Shown: one piece after another, positions 1 to 8,269 of the stretch | Layout: each line of letters opens with the position of its first letter | Numbering within the stretch: the stretch's first letter is position 1 | NCBI RefSeq assembly: GCF_010731295.1 | Contig: NZ_AP022579.1 | Location: 186,001 to 250,000, forward strand | DNA length: 64,000 nucleotides | Source of the DNA: Mycolicibacterium boenickei | Lineage (GTDB): Bacteria > Actinomycetota > Actinomycetes > Mycobacteriales > Mycobacteriaceae | Direction: 5' to 3' | Notes under the pieces: model-generated | The model's input: the letters and a program-made list of their open reading frames with translations, nothing else | Told to the model about the DNA's origin: nothing | The model's database searches: none | Program-made: the position numbers and the translations under genes

Positions 1-127
1 CATAGCCGTCCGCAGCCCTGTCCAGACCCGCCAGGGCCAGCGTGGCGGTGGCGAACACGTCGAAGGGCCCCACCAGGTCCAGCGCCTGCACCCCGGCATA
101 GCCCAGGATCACCACCGATCGCCTCAC
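1..127 (-). CDS. DJ-1/PfpI (GlxA-type) transcriptional regulator, N-terminal fragment
   Basis: The gene runs off the left edge, so only about 42 N-terminal residues are visible. Translating the minus strand from the GTG at 127 gives VRRSVVILGY, then a GVQALDLVGPFDVF segment. That is the typical first strand and helix of the DJ-1/PfpI-like domain of GlxA-family AraC-type regulators. In this family an N-terminal amidase-like domain senses a ligand and a C-terminal AraC HTH binds DNA; the HTH would lie outside the window. The frame stays open upstream to a second GTG about 45 bases earlier, so the start is not settled. Part of a class I amidotransferase-like enzyme is the alternative. Confidence 0.6.
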   Translation of the reverse strand, partial: MRRSVVILGYAGVQALDLVGPFDVFATATLALAGLDRAADGY

Positions 128-210
128 GTCTTCAGTGTTCGCGACCTTGGCGATGGCGTCTATGCCATGCACCCCACAAATCAGGACATGGGCTGGGTTT
201 GTCGGACGGC

Positions 211-261
211 GTCACGCCAGTGTGGCGCTCCGCCTCGACAGTTGCTCTAGCGTCGCAATGC
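211..261. repeat. Degenerate 51-bp repeat, copy 1
   Basis: This stretch between menC and the GlxA-type gene aligns without gaps to 293-343. Both copies share GTCACGC, GTGGCG, CGACAGTTGC, AGCGT and CAAT blocks in the same order. In this copy the pairing arms are decayed. No gene was seen in 128-359. Confidence 0.55.
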
Positions 262-289
262 CCGCCGCGGTCTGCGCCCGGACCTGGCT

Positions 290-343
290 ATTGTCACGCT
301 GGCGTGGCGTTCGAGGCCGACAGTTGCCCCAGCGTGACAATCG
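290..343. repeat. Degenerate 51-bp repeat, copy 2, with a perfect 13-bp inverted repeat
   Basis: ATTGTCACGCTGG at 290-302 is exactly complementary to CCAGCGTGACAAT at 329-341, leaving a 26-base loop. The element lies just past the menC stop codon, so it could form a hairpin in the menC transcript. There is no T-run, so it is not a standard intrinsic terminator. The related copy at 211-261 suggests a small interspersed element. Confidence 0.65.
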
Positions 344-359
344 TGACGTGAGGTGAGGT

Positions 360-1373
360 TCAGGCCGATGCCGCCCCAGAGCCGCCGAGATTCCCGACGG
401 CATAGCAGTCCCGCACCCGATCGATCCACCATTGCTGGCGCTGCGGCGCCGCCGCCAATGCGGACAGCCGCGCCGGATCCGGCACGACCGCCTCCACCGG
501 CAGGTACCCGTCGACCGGAGCGGCCACCTCGGCCACGTCCTCCACGAAAAATCCGCCCGTGCCCAGCCCACACGCGTGCCGCAATTCGGGTAGCGCGGCG
601 GCGGCCAGCAGTCCGCGGGCAATACCCACGGCGGAGTCCAGCGCGCTGGACACCACGATCGGAATGTCGATCTGCGCGGCGATGTCGAGCATGCGGGCCA
701 CCCCACCCAGCGGCGCCACCTTGAGCACCGCGACATCAGCGGCGCGGGCCCGCACCACCCGCAACGGATCGGACGCCTTGCGGATCGACTCGTCCGCGGC
801 GATCGGCACGTCCACCTGCCGGCGCAGCGCGGCCAGCTCGTCGACCGTCGCGCACGGTTGCTCCAGATACTCCAGGGGCCCGTCGGCGGTCAGCGCGGCC
901 GCGGCAGTCGCGGCCTCCGCCACCGTCCAGCCGCCGTTGGCATCCACCCGCACCACCGGAACCTGCGCGCGCACCGCGTTCACCCGCGCGACGTCATCGG
1001 CCAGGGTCTGGCCCGGCTCGGCCACCTTGACCTTGGCCGTACGCGCACCGGGGAACCGCGCCAGGATCTCGGCCACCTGGCCGGCCGGCACCGCGGGAAC
1101 CGTGGCGTTGATCGGCACCCGGTCACGGCGCACGGCGGGCGGCGGGCGATACGCGGCCTCCACGGCCGAGGCCAGCCACGCCGACGCCTCCGGCGCCTCG
1201 TATTCGAGGAACGCGCCGAACTCACCCCAGCCCGCCGGGCCGTCGATCAGGGCCACTTCACGAACGGTGATGCCGCGGAAGCGAACTCGCATCGGCAGGG
1301 CCACGACGTGAAGACGCGCGAGTATGTCGTCAAGCGTCGCCGTCGCGTCAGTCACGCCGTCAATGATGCCCAA
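360..1373 (-). CDS. menC: o-Succinylbenzoate synthase MenC
   Basis: This cytoplasmic enolase-superfamily enzyme dehydrates SHCHC to o-succinylbenzoate in menaquinone biosynthesis. The 337-residue product has the family's ligands in order: the KVKV strand with catalytic Lys114/Lys116, Asp144 in RVDANGGW, Glu168/Glu171 in EYLEQP, Asp194-Glu195 in AADES, and the second catalytic Lys218 in VLKV. The length is close to the mycobacterial orthologue (about 326 residues). The first few residues are uncertain because an in-frame GTG lies six codons in. Its start is 5 bases from the end of the mycolyltransferase gene, so the two are probably co-transcribed. In M. tuberculosis menC is Rv0553. Confidence 0.95.
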   Translation of the reverse strand: MGIIDGVTDATATLDDILARLHVVALPMRVRFRGITVREVALIDGPAGWGEFGAFLEYEAPEASAWLASAVEAAYRPPPAVRRDRVPINATVPAVPAGQVAEILARFPGARTAKVKVAEPGQTLADDVARVNAVRAQVPVVRVDANGGWTVAEAATAAAALTADGPLEYLEQPCATVDELAALRRQVDVPIAADESIRKASDPLRVVRARAADVAVLKVAPLGGVARMLDIAAQIDIPIVVSSALDSAVGIARGLLAAAALPELRHACGLGTGGFFVEDVAEVAAPVDGYLPVEAVVPDPARLSALAAAPQRQQWWIDRVRDCYAVGNLGGSGAASA

Positions 1374-1377
1374 ACGA

Positions 1378-2424
<1,047 letters not shown>

Positions 2425-3990
2425 CTACACGGTCGCGCGGTCGCGGCCCTCCCAGTACGGCTTGCGCAGATCCTTCTTGAGGATCTTCCCGGTGGGGTTG
2501 CGGGGCAATTCATCGACGATGTCAACAGATTTGGGGCATTTGTAGGCTGCCAGGTGCTCGCGCGCGAACGCGATCAGATCCCGTTCGGACACATCTCCGT
2601 CCAGTGTCACAACGGCTTTCACCGATTCGCCCCATTTTTCGTCGGGCACGCCGATGACCGCGACCTCGGTGACGGCGGGATGCTCGGCCAGCACCCGCTC
2701 GACCTCGATCGAGTAGATGTTCTCCCCACCGGAGATGATCATGTCCTTGAGCCGGTCCTCGACGAAGATGTATCCGCCGTCGTCGACACGGCCGATGTCA
2801 CCGGTGCGGAACCACCCTTCGGGCGTGATGGACTCCGCCGTGGCATCTGGCCGGTTGAGATAGCCCTTCATCAATTGCGGTGAGCGAAACCACAATTCAC
2901 CCTGCTCGCCGATGGGCACCTCGGCGCCGGCGTCGGGATCGATCACCTTGACCTCGGCGCCGGGGACCACGGTGCCCGCGCTCATCAACCGCGCTTCACT
3001 CGCGCCTCGGTGATCTTCGGGCCCCAATCGACTGATCGCGCCGGACACCTCGGTCAGCCCATAGACCTGGATGAATTCCGTTTCCGGCCAAGCCTGCAAC
3101 GCAGAACGCAACAGCGGCAACGGCATTGGTGACGCACCGTAGGCGAACGTCTTCAAAGCGCCGAACAGCTTGACGGCATCCTCGCCGGTGTCGAACACCT
3201 TGGCCAGCACCGCGGGCACCAGGAACGTCCGATTCGCCCCGGCCAGAATTCCACCCGCCAACGCCATCCCGTCGACGTCACGCGTCATGTACGTCGGCGC
3301 CCCGTGATGCAGGCCCCACTGCATGTACGACGACCCGCCGACATGGAACAGCGGCATGGCCACCAGGCTCTTGTCCCCCGCGCTGAGCGTCCAGCCCTCG
3401 AACGCGTTGATGGTGTGGGCGATGACGTTGGCATGGGTCAGCGCAATGCCTTTGGGCCTGCCGGTGGTGCCCGAGGAGTACATGACGATGGCTGTGTCGT
3501 CGGGCTGCACTTCCGGCGACCGGCCCACCGGCGACGCGCTCGCCAGCAGCGCCTCGTACTCGTCGCCGTCACCGCCCTCCGGCGTCACCGTGACGATGTG
3601 CTCGACAGCCGCCAGCCGGTCGGCGATCGCGTCGATGCCGCCCCGCAGCTCCTCGCCGACCACCAGCACCTTGGCCCCGGAGTCGTTGATCACGTAATCC
3701 AGCTCGTCGGCCGCGAGCCGGAAGTTGATGATGGCGGTGGCCGCCCCCAGCGACGCGGCGGCGATCGTCATCTCGACGCAGGCCGGGTGGTTCTTGTCCA
3801 GGAACGCGACGGCATCACCCCGGCCGACGCCCCACGCGCTGAGCGCCCCGGCCAGCCGCTGGATGCGGTCGTACCACTGCGACCAGGTCCAGGTACGGCT
3901 CAGATAGGTGACCGCCTCCTCGTCAGGCTTGGTGTCCGCCCAATGAGCGACGCGTTCGTCGAGAAACTGCGGTGCCGGCAAATCTGACAT
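2425..3990 (-). CDS. Acyl-CoA synthetase (FadD family)
   Basis: This ANL-superfamily adenylate-forming enzyme of 521 residues activates a carboxylic acid to its acyl-AMP and then to its CoA thioester. The AMP-binding P-loop YSSGTTGRPKG is at residues 171-181, followed by a YGLTE motif, the hinge region GWFRTGDIG, and the C-terminal catalytic lysine in PTGKILKK. The frame is open far upstream because of high GC, but the sequence before the ATG at 3990 is the antisense of the amidohydrolase gene. It lies 29 bases after the amidohydrolase and 84 bases before the mycolyltransferase, in the same direction. The substrate cannot be told from sequence. Confidence 0.85.
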   Translation of the reverse strand: MSDLPAPQFLDERVAHWADTKPDEEAVTYLSRTWTWSQWYDRIQRLAGALSAWGVGRGDAVAFLDKNHPACVEMTIAAASLGAATAIINFRLAADELDYVINDSGAKVLVVGEELRGGIDAIADRLAAVEHIVTVTPEGGDGDEYEALLASASPVGRSPEVQPDDTAIVMYSSGTTGRPKGIALTHANVIAHTINAFEGWTLSAGDKSLVAMPLFHVGGSSYMQWGLHHGAPTYMTRDVDGMALAGGILAGANRTFLVPAVLAKVFDTGEDAVKLFGALKTFAYGASPMPLPLLRSALQAWPETEFIQVYGLTEVSGAISRLGPEDHRGASEARLMSAGTVVPGAEVKVIDPDAGAEVPIGEQGELWFRSPQLMKGYLNRPDATAESITPEGWFRTGDIGRVDDGGYIFVEDRLKDMIISGGENIYSIEVERVLAEHPAVTEVAVIGVPDEKWGESVKAVVTLDGDVSERDLIAFAREHLAAYKCPKSVDIVDELPRNPTGKILKKDLRKPYWEGRDRATV

Positions 3991-4019
3991 GTCCAGAGCC
4001 TGCCATGGTGCGCGAGCCG

Positions 4020-5639
4020 TCAACCGGCTTTCGGGTAAACCTGCCGCCCGGCCAGGAACGTGGCCCGTACTTCCAGGGCGGCGATGGCTTCCGGCGCAGT
4101 TTTGCGCGGGTCCGCCGAGACGATCACCAGGTCGGCGTACTTGCCGACCTCTAGCGAGCCGATCACGTTGTCGGCGAACAACTGCCACGCCGCATCGATG
4201 GTCTGCGCCACGATCCCCTGCTCGACGGTGAGCCGCTCTTCGGGCGCCAGCACGCGACCGCTCGGCGCGGTGCGGGTGACCGCCACACTGATGTTGCGCA
4301 ACGGCTCCTCCGGGGTGACCGGTGGATCGTTGTGCAGCGAGATCCGCATCCCGGTCGCGACCGCCGACCCCGCGGGCATCCACCGGCCGCCGTGCTCGGG
4401 ACCGAAAAGGCCGTCGACGAGCACGTCGCCCCAGTAGTGCAGATGATCGACGAACAGGCTGCACGTGACACCGAGCGCGTGTACCCGGCGCAACTGCTCG
4501 GGCGTGATGGCGCCGACGTGCTCCAGCCGCAGCCGGTGATCGTCGCGGGGATGTGCGCGCAGGACGTCCTCGTAGACATCGAGGATCGTGTCCACCCCGG
4601 CGTCGCCGTGCACATGGCAGGCCAGCTGCCAGCCCTGCGGAAAGAACGTGCCGACGATCTCGGTGAGCTGCTCCTTGGTGTAGTTGGCGTGCCCGCAGGA
4701 GCCGGGCACCACCCCGATGGTCCGGGTGGCGTCGGTGTCCAGATACGGGAACGTCAGGTCGATGTTGCCGACCCACGGCGACCCGTCGACCCAGATCTTG
4801 ATGCCGACCTGGCGCACCATGTCGTCGCCCTCGGACGGGTTGGCATCGGTGTGCAGTTCCGCAGTGGACATCTCGTAGGTGCGCAGCCGCACCGTCAGCT
4901 GGTCGTGCAGCTGCGCGAGCAACGGCCGGAACATCGGGTCGAATGCCATCTCCGAGCAGGTGGTCAACCCGGCCCGGTTCAGCCGCGCACACTCGGCGGC
5001 CAGCATCGCCGGATAGTCGCTCACCGAGATGGCGTCACCCAGCAGCGGGAACACCGCACCGGTCTCCTCGGCCGTCCCGTCGAGGTTGCCGTCGGCATCA
5101 CGGCCGTACTTGGCGCCCTTGGGATCCGGCGTGTCCTTGGTCAGCCCGGCGCGGCGCGCTGCCGCTGAGTTGAAGAACGCCTTGTGGCCCGAGTTGTGCA
5201 CGATCACCAGCGGGGTATCCGGGGCGATGCTGTCCAGCCAGGTCAGGGTCGGCTCCGGCAAGCCGTGCTGAAGCAGTGGATCCCAGCCGTTCACAAAGGC
5301 CCCGTCGGCTCCGCGGCGGGCAACCTCGGCGCGGATAGCGTCGACCACATCCTCGGCCTGCGGCAGCGTGACCGGACGGATGTCGACGATGCGCCCCGAC
5401 AACGCCACCGCCTCCATCAACGGATGACCGTGCGCCTCAACGAAACCCGGCATGACGCAGCCGTCGACCTCGCGTACGTCGGTGTCGGGCCCCACCCAGG
5501 CCGCCACGTCGGACCGGGATCCGACCGCCACGATGCGGCCGCCGGACACCGCGACCGCCTCGGCGGTCGGCTGCGCCTCGTCGACGGTCAGGACGGTTCC
5601 GTAGAGGACGAGATCAGCTGGCGCAGCAGGGCTGGTCAT
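4020..5639 (-). CDS. YtcJ-like metal-dependent amidohydrolase
   Basis: A 539-residue member of the amidohydrolase superfamily, YtcJ-like group, which hydrolyses C-N bonds in amides or cyclic ureides. The metal-binding H-x-H is His70 and His72 in EAHGHPL. Later come the CHVHGDAG block (about residue 340), the EHVG block, and a C-terminal segment GKYADLVIVSADP typical of the composite beta-sandwich domain. No signal peptide is seen, so it is cytoplasmic. It corresponds in position and divergent orientation to Rv0552 beside fadD8. It is the first gene of the minus-strand chain leading to menC. The natural substrate is unknown. Confidence 0.85.
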   Translation of the reverse strand: MTSPAAPADLVLYGTVLTVDEAQPTAEAVAVSGGRIVAVGSRSDVAAWVGPDTDVREVDGCVMPGFVEAHGHPLMEAVALSGRIVDIRPVTLPQAEDVVDAIRAEVARRGADGAFVNGWDPLLQHGLPEPTLTWLDSIAPDTPLVIVHNSGHKAFFNSAAARRAGLTKDTPDPKGAKYGRDADGNLDGTAEETGAVFPLLGDAISVSDYPAMLAAECARLNRAGLTTCSEMAFDPMFRPLLAQLHDQLTVRLRTYEMSTAELHTDANPSEGDDMVRQVGIKIWVDGSPWVGNIDLTFPYLDTDATRTIGVVPGSCGHANYTKEQLTEIVGTFFPQGWQLACHVHGDAGVDTILDVYEDVLRAHPRDDHRLRLEHVGAITPEQLRRVHALGVTCSLFVDHLHYWGDVLVDGLFGPEHGGRWMPAGSAVATGMRISLHNDPPVTPEEPLRNISVAVTRTAPSGRVLAPEERLTVEQGIVAQTIDAAWQLFADNVIGSLEVGKYADLVIVSADPRKTAPEAIAALEVRATFLAGRQVYPKAG

Positions 5640-5780
5640 GCTCGCGATGCTAGGGCGTGGTGACGCCGGCCCGGGTACGTCCCCAGAAATCCGTGTCGCC
5701 GATCAGGATCGATCCGTTCGAGTCGCGGCGGCACCCAGCTATCCGCGGTGTTCAAGGCCCGTCTGACCTGCGGATTCGAA

Positions 5781-5796
5781 AAACTTCAAAAAGTTT
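5781..5796. promoter_or_regulatory. Short palindrome upstream of the DGPF gene
   Basis: AAACTT-CAAA-AAGTTT is a perfect 6-4-6 inverted repeat in the divergent intergenic region (5640-5898) between the amidohydrolase and the DGPF-domain gene. It is AT-rich against a very GC-rich background. It may be an operator; no regulator can be assigned. Confidence 0.35.
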
Positions 5797-5898
5797 GTCG
5801 AGCCATGTCGATTTCGATGGGACCTCGTTCGACGTAGTAGCGAGGGCCACTTGAACCACAATGAACGGGCCCCTTCCCGACACCAGAAGGAGACACCA

Positions 5899-6357
5899 AT
5901 GTCGCGCTACATGCTGATCATGCGGTCCACCCCCGAGGCCGAGGCCGAGATGGCGAACCAGGACATCGACTTCGACGAGATCATCGCGTCGATGGGCCGC
6001 TACAACGAAGAGCTCATCAAGGCCGGAGTGCTGCTGGCCGGCGAGGGTCTGACCGGCCCGGAAGAAGGCTTCGTCGTCGATTTCAACGCCGATCCCCCGG
6101 TGGTCACCGACGGGCCGTACACCGAGGCCAAGGAACTGTTCAACGGGTTCTGGATCCTCGATGTGTCCTCCAAGGAGGAGGCCAAGCAGTGGGCGCGCAA
6201 ATGCCCGCTGGGCTGCGGCGTGAAGCTCGAGGTTCGCCGGGTGCACGACACCGAGGAGTTCCCGCAGGACAACGAGTGGGTTCAGAAAGAGATCCAGTGG
6301 AAGGCCGAGCTGGCCGAGAAGCTCGCGCGACAGGCCCGCGAAGCCGCAAACCGCTGA
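5899..6357 (+). CDS. YCII/DGPF-domain protein
   Basis: A 152-residue protein of the YCII-related (DGPF) family with the diagnostic TDGPYTEAKE motif at residues 70-79 and an opening MSRYMLIM strand. Family members are small ferredoxin-fold dimers of unclear activity, and are typically encoded beside group 41/42 ECF sigma factors. Such a sigma factor lies at 8270, separated by fadD8. The ATG at 5899 is chosen because AGGAG precedes it by six bases; a longer frame from 5851 lacks this. A lysine/arginine-rich helix forms the C-terminus. A GC-rich hairpin follows the stop codon. Confidence 0.85.
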   Translation: MSRYMLIMRSTPEAEAEMANQDIDFDEIIASMGRYNEELIKAGVLLAGEGLTGPEEGFVVDFNADPPVVTDGPYTEAKELFNGFWILDVSSKEEAKQWARKCPLGCGVKLEVRRVHDTEEFPQDNEWVQKEIQWKAELAEKLARQAREAANR

Positions 6358-6369
6358 TCGGGGCACAGG

Positions 6370-6395
6370 CCCCGGCGGTCCCTAACCCGCCGGGG
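6370..6395 (+). terminator. GC-rich hairpin after the DGPF gene
   Basis: CCCCGGCGG (6370-6378) pairs perfectly with CCGCCGGGG (6387-6395) around an 8-base loop, 13 bases after the stop codon. There is no T-run downstream, as is common for mycobacterial terminators. Confidence 0.6.
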
Positions 6396-6551
6396 TCTGG
6401 CTCCCACCCCCACAATCAGTCACATTAGGCAGCGTCAACCGGGCCGACACGAGTAGTGCGCTACCTGTATTTCGATCTCCATATCGGCCCCCGGCGACCT
6501 CGCGTTACAGCCGGTGTCATACCCATATCGGGGGATCGGCTCAACAATTTC

Positions 6552-6565
6552 TGGAACACGTTCTA
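6552..6565. promoter_or_regulatory. KstR-type operator overlapping the fadD8 promoter
   Basis: TGGAACACGTTCTA matches every fixed position of the published KstR consensus TnnAACnnGTTnnA. It ends at 6565 and overlaps a TAATCT -10 box (6564-6569) that lies 7 bases before the fadD8 ATG at 6577. A repressor bound here would block the promoter. KstR is the TetR repressor of the mycobacterial cholesterol-catabolic regulon. Its gene is not in this window. Confidence 0.75.
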
Positions 6566-6569
6566 ATCT
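6564..6569 (+). promoter_or_regulatory. Candidate -10 box of fadD8 (leaderless)
   Basis: TAATCT fits the mycobacterial TAnnnT -10 and lies 7 bases before the ATG at 6577. That spacing would place transcription start at or next to the start codon. No Shine-Dalgarno sequence is seen. Confidence 0.5.
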
Positions 6570-6576
6570 GGACTCC

Positions 6577-8187
6577 ATGAGTGATGCGCTGCTGCACCAT
6601 CCCATCCATTCCGGCCACCTCACGGTCAGTGCGCTCAAGCGCAACAAAGACAAACCCGTGCTGTTCCTCGGCGACACCACCCTGACCGGTGGAGAGCTCG
6701 CGGAACGCATCAGCCAGTACATTCAGGCCTTCGAGGCGCTCGGCGCCGGCACCGGGGCAGGTGTCGGCCTGCTGTCGCTGAACCGCCCCGAGGTGCTGAT
6801 GATCATCGGCGCCGGCCAGACCCAGGGATACCGTCGCACCGCACTACACCCTCTCGGTTCGCTGGACGACCACGCCTATGTGTTGTCCGACGCCGAGGTG
6901 ACGACGCTGATCATCGACCCCACCCCCGCGTTCGTGGAGCGGGCCCTCGGGTTGCTGGAGAAGGTGCCGTCGCTTCGCCAGGTTCTGACGATCGGCCCGG
7001 TGCCCGAGGCCCTGGCCGCCTCCAGCGCATCGGTCTCCGATCTGACCGCCGAGGCCGCCAAGTACTCCCCCGTCCCACTCGTGGCCGCCGAACTGGACCC
7101 CGATCACGTCGGCGGGCTGACCTACACCGGCGGCACCACCGGTAAGCCCAAGGGCGTGATGGGCACGGTGCGCTCGATCTCCACCATGACGACCATCCAG
7201 CTGGCCGAATGGGAGTGGCCCGAGAATCCGCGCTTCCTGATGTGCACGCCGCTGTCGCATGCCGGGGCGGCGTTCTTCACGCCCACCATCGTCAAGGGCG
7301 GCGAACTGGTGGTGCTCACCAAGTTCGACCCGGCCGAGGTGCTGCGGGTGATCGAGGAACAACGCATCACCGCGACCATGCTGGTGCCGTCGATGATCTA
7401 CGCGCTGATGGACCACCCCGACTCGCACACCCGGGACCTGTCGTCGCTGGAGACCGTGTACTACGGCGCCTCGGCGATGAACCCGGTGCGGCTCGCCGAG
7501 GCGCTCAAGCGCTTCGGGCCGATCTTCGCGCAGTACTACGGCCAGTCCGAAGCCCCGATGGTCATCTCGTACCTGGGCAAGAAGGATCACGACGAGAAGC
7601 GACTGACCTCCTGCGGCCGACCCACGCTGTTCGCGCGCACCGCACTGCTGGACGCCGAGGGCAACCCGGTGCCCCGAGGCGAGGTCGGCGAGATCTGCGT
7701 GTCAGGGCCGCTGCTGGCCGGCGGCTACTGGAAACTGCCCGAGGCCACCGCCGACACGTTCAAGGACGGCTGGCTGCACACCGGCGACATGGCCCGCGAG
7801 GACGAGGACGGCTACTGGTTCATCGTCGACCGGGTCAAGGACATGATCGTCACCGGCGGCTTCAACGTGTTCCCTCGCGAAGTCGAAGACGTTGTGGCCG
7901 AACATCCTTCGGTGGCCCAGGTGTGCGTGATCGGCACCCCCGACGAGAAGTGGGGCGAGGCCGTCACCGCGGTGATCGTGCTGCGGCCCGACGCCGCCTC
8001 CGACGATGAGGCCATCGCGAAGGTGACCGCCGAGATCCAGTCCGCGGTCAAGGACCGCAAGGGCTCGGTGCAATCGCCCAAGCAGGTGATCGTCGTCGAC
8101 TCCGTGCCGGTGACCGCCCTCGGCAAGCCCGACAAGAAGGCCGTCCGGGCCCAGTTCTGGGACGGCGCCGCCCGCGCGATCGGCTGA
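6577..8187 (+). CDS. fadD8: Acyl-CoA synthetase FadD8
   Basis: A 536-residue AMP-forming acyl-CoA ligase, very close to what I recall of M. tuberculosis FadD8 (Rv0551c), including the blocks MSDxLL, PVLFLGDT and LLSLNRPEVLMIIGAG. The P-loop TYTGGTTGKPKG is at residues 182-193, the YYGQSE motif and WLHTGDMA hinge follow, and the C-terminal catalytic lysine is in LGKPDKK. The ATG at 6577 is preferred over an upstream in-frame ATG at 6514 because it matches the family N-terminus and fits the leaderless promoter. The KstR-type operator points to induction during sterol growth. The substrate is unproven; a sterol-derived or other long acyl acid is plausible. Confidence 0.93.
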   Translation: MSDALLHHPIHSGHLTVSALKRNKDKPVLFLGDTTLTGGELAERISQYIQAFEALGAGTGAGVGLLSLNRPEVLMIIGAGQTQGYRRTALHPLGSLDDHAYVLSDAEVTTLIIDPTPAFVERALGLLEKVPSLRQVLTIGPVPEALAASSASVSDLTAEAAKYSPVPLVAAELDPDHVGGLTYTGGTTGKPKGVMGTVRSISTMTTIQLAEWEWPENPRFLMCTPLSHAGAAFFTPTIVKGGELVVLTKFDPAEVLRVIEEQRITATMLVPSMIYALMDHPDSHTRDLSSLETVYYGASAMNPVRLAEALKRFGPIFAQYYGQSEAPMVISYLGKKDHDEKRLTSCGRPTLFARTALLDAEGNPVPRGEVGEICVSGPLLAGGYWKLPEATADTFKDGWLHTGDMAREDEDGYWFIVDRVKDMIVTGGFNVFPREVEDVVAEHPSVAQVCVIGTPDEKWGEAVTAVIVLRPDAASDDEAIAKVTAEIQSAVKDRKGSVQSPKQVIVVDSVPVTALGKPDKKAVRAQFWDGAARAIG

Positions 8188-8197
8188 GTTTCCCTGT

Positions 8198-8260
8198 GCG
8201 AGCAGACGCAAAACTGCCCTTTTCTCTTGGGAAATGGGCAGTTTTGCGTCTGGTCGGCAC
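8198..8260. repeat. Palindromic element GCAGAC-AAACTGCCC, copy A
   Basis: CAGACGCAAAACTGCCC (8203-8219) pairs perfectly with GGGCAGTTTTGCGTCTG (8236-8252), with flanking GCGAGC and GTCGGC partly extending the stem. It sits between fadD8 and the sigma factor gene. Close relatives are at 40775-40836 and 60807-60870. An ATG inside the right arm (8234) opens the sigma factor frame but is unlikely to be the start. Confidence 0.8.
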
Positions 8261-8269
8261 AATGACGAC

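Noticed and set aside
2425..4992. An 855-codon frame suggesting a fusion of acyl-CoA ligase with an unknown N-terminal domain
   Set aside because: The first 334 codons are Arg/Ala/Gly-rich and antisense-like over the amidohydrolase gene. The ligase starts normally at 3990.
4332..5168. A 278-codon plus-strand frame opposite the amidohydrolase
   Set aside because: It is a low-complexity antisense shadow. The amidohydrolase on the minus strand has clear metal-binding motifs.
8234..8269. ATG at 8234 as the sigma factor start
   Set aside because: It lies inside the right arm of palindromic copy A. The GTG at 8270 starts next to the conserved region.
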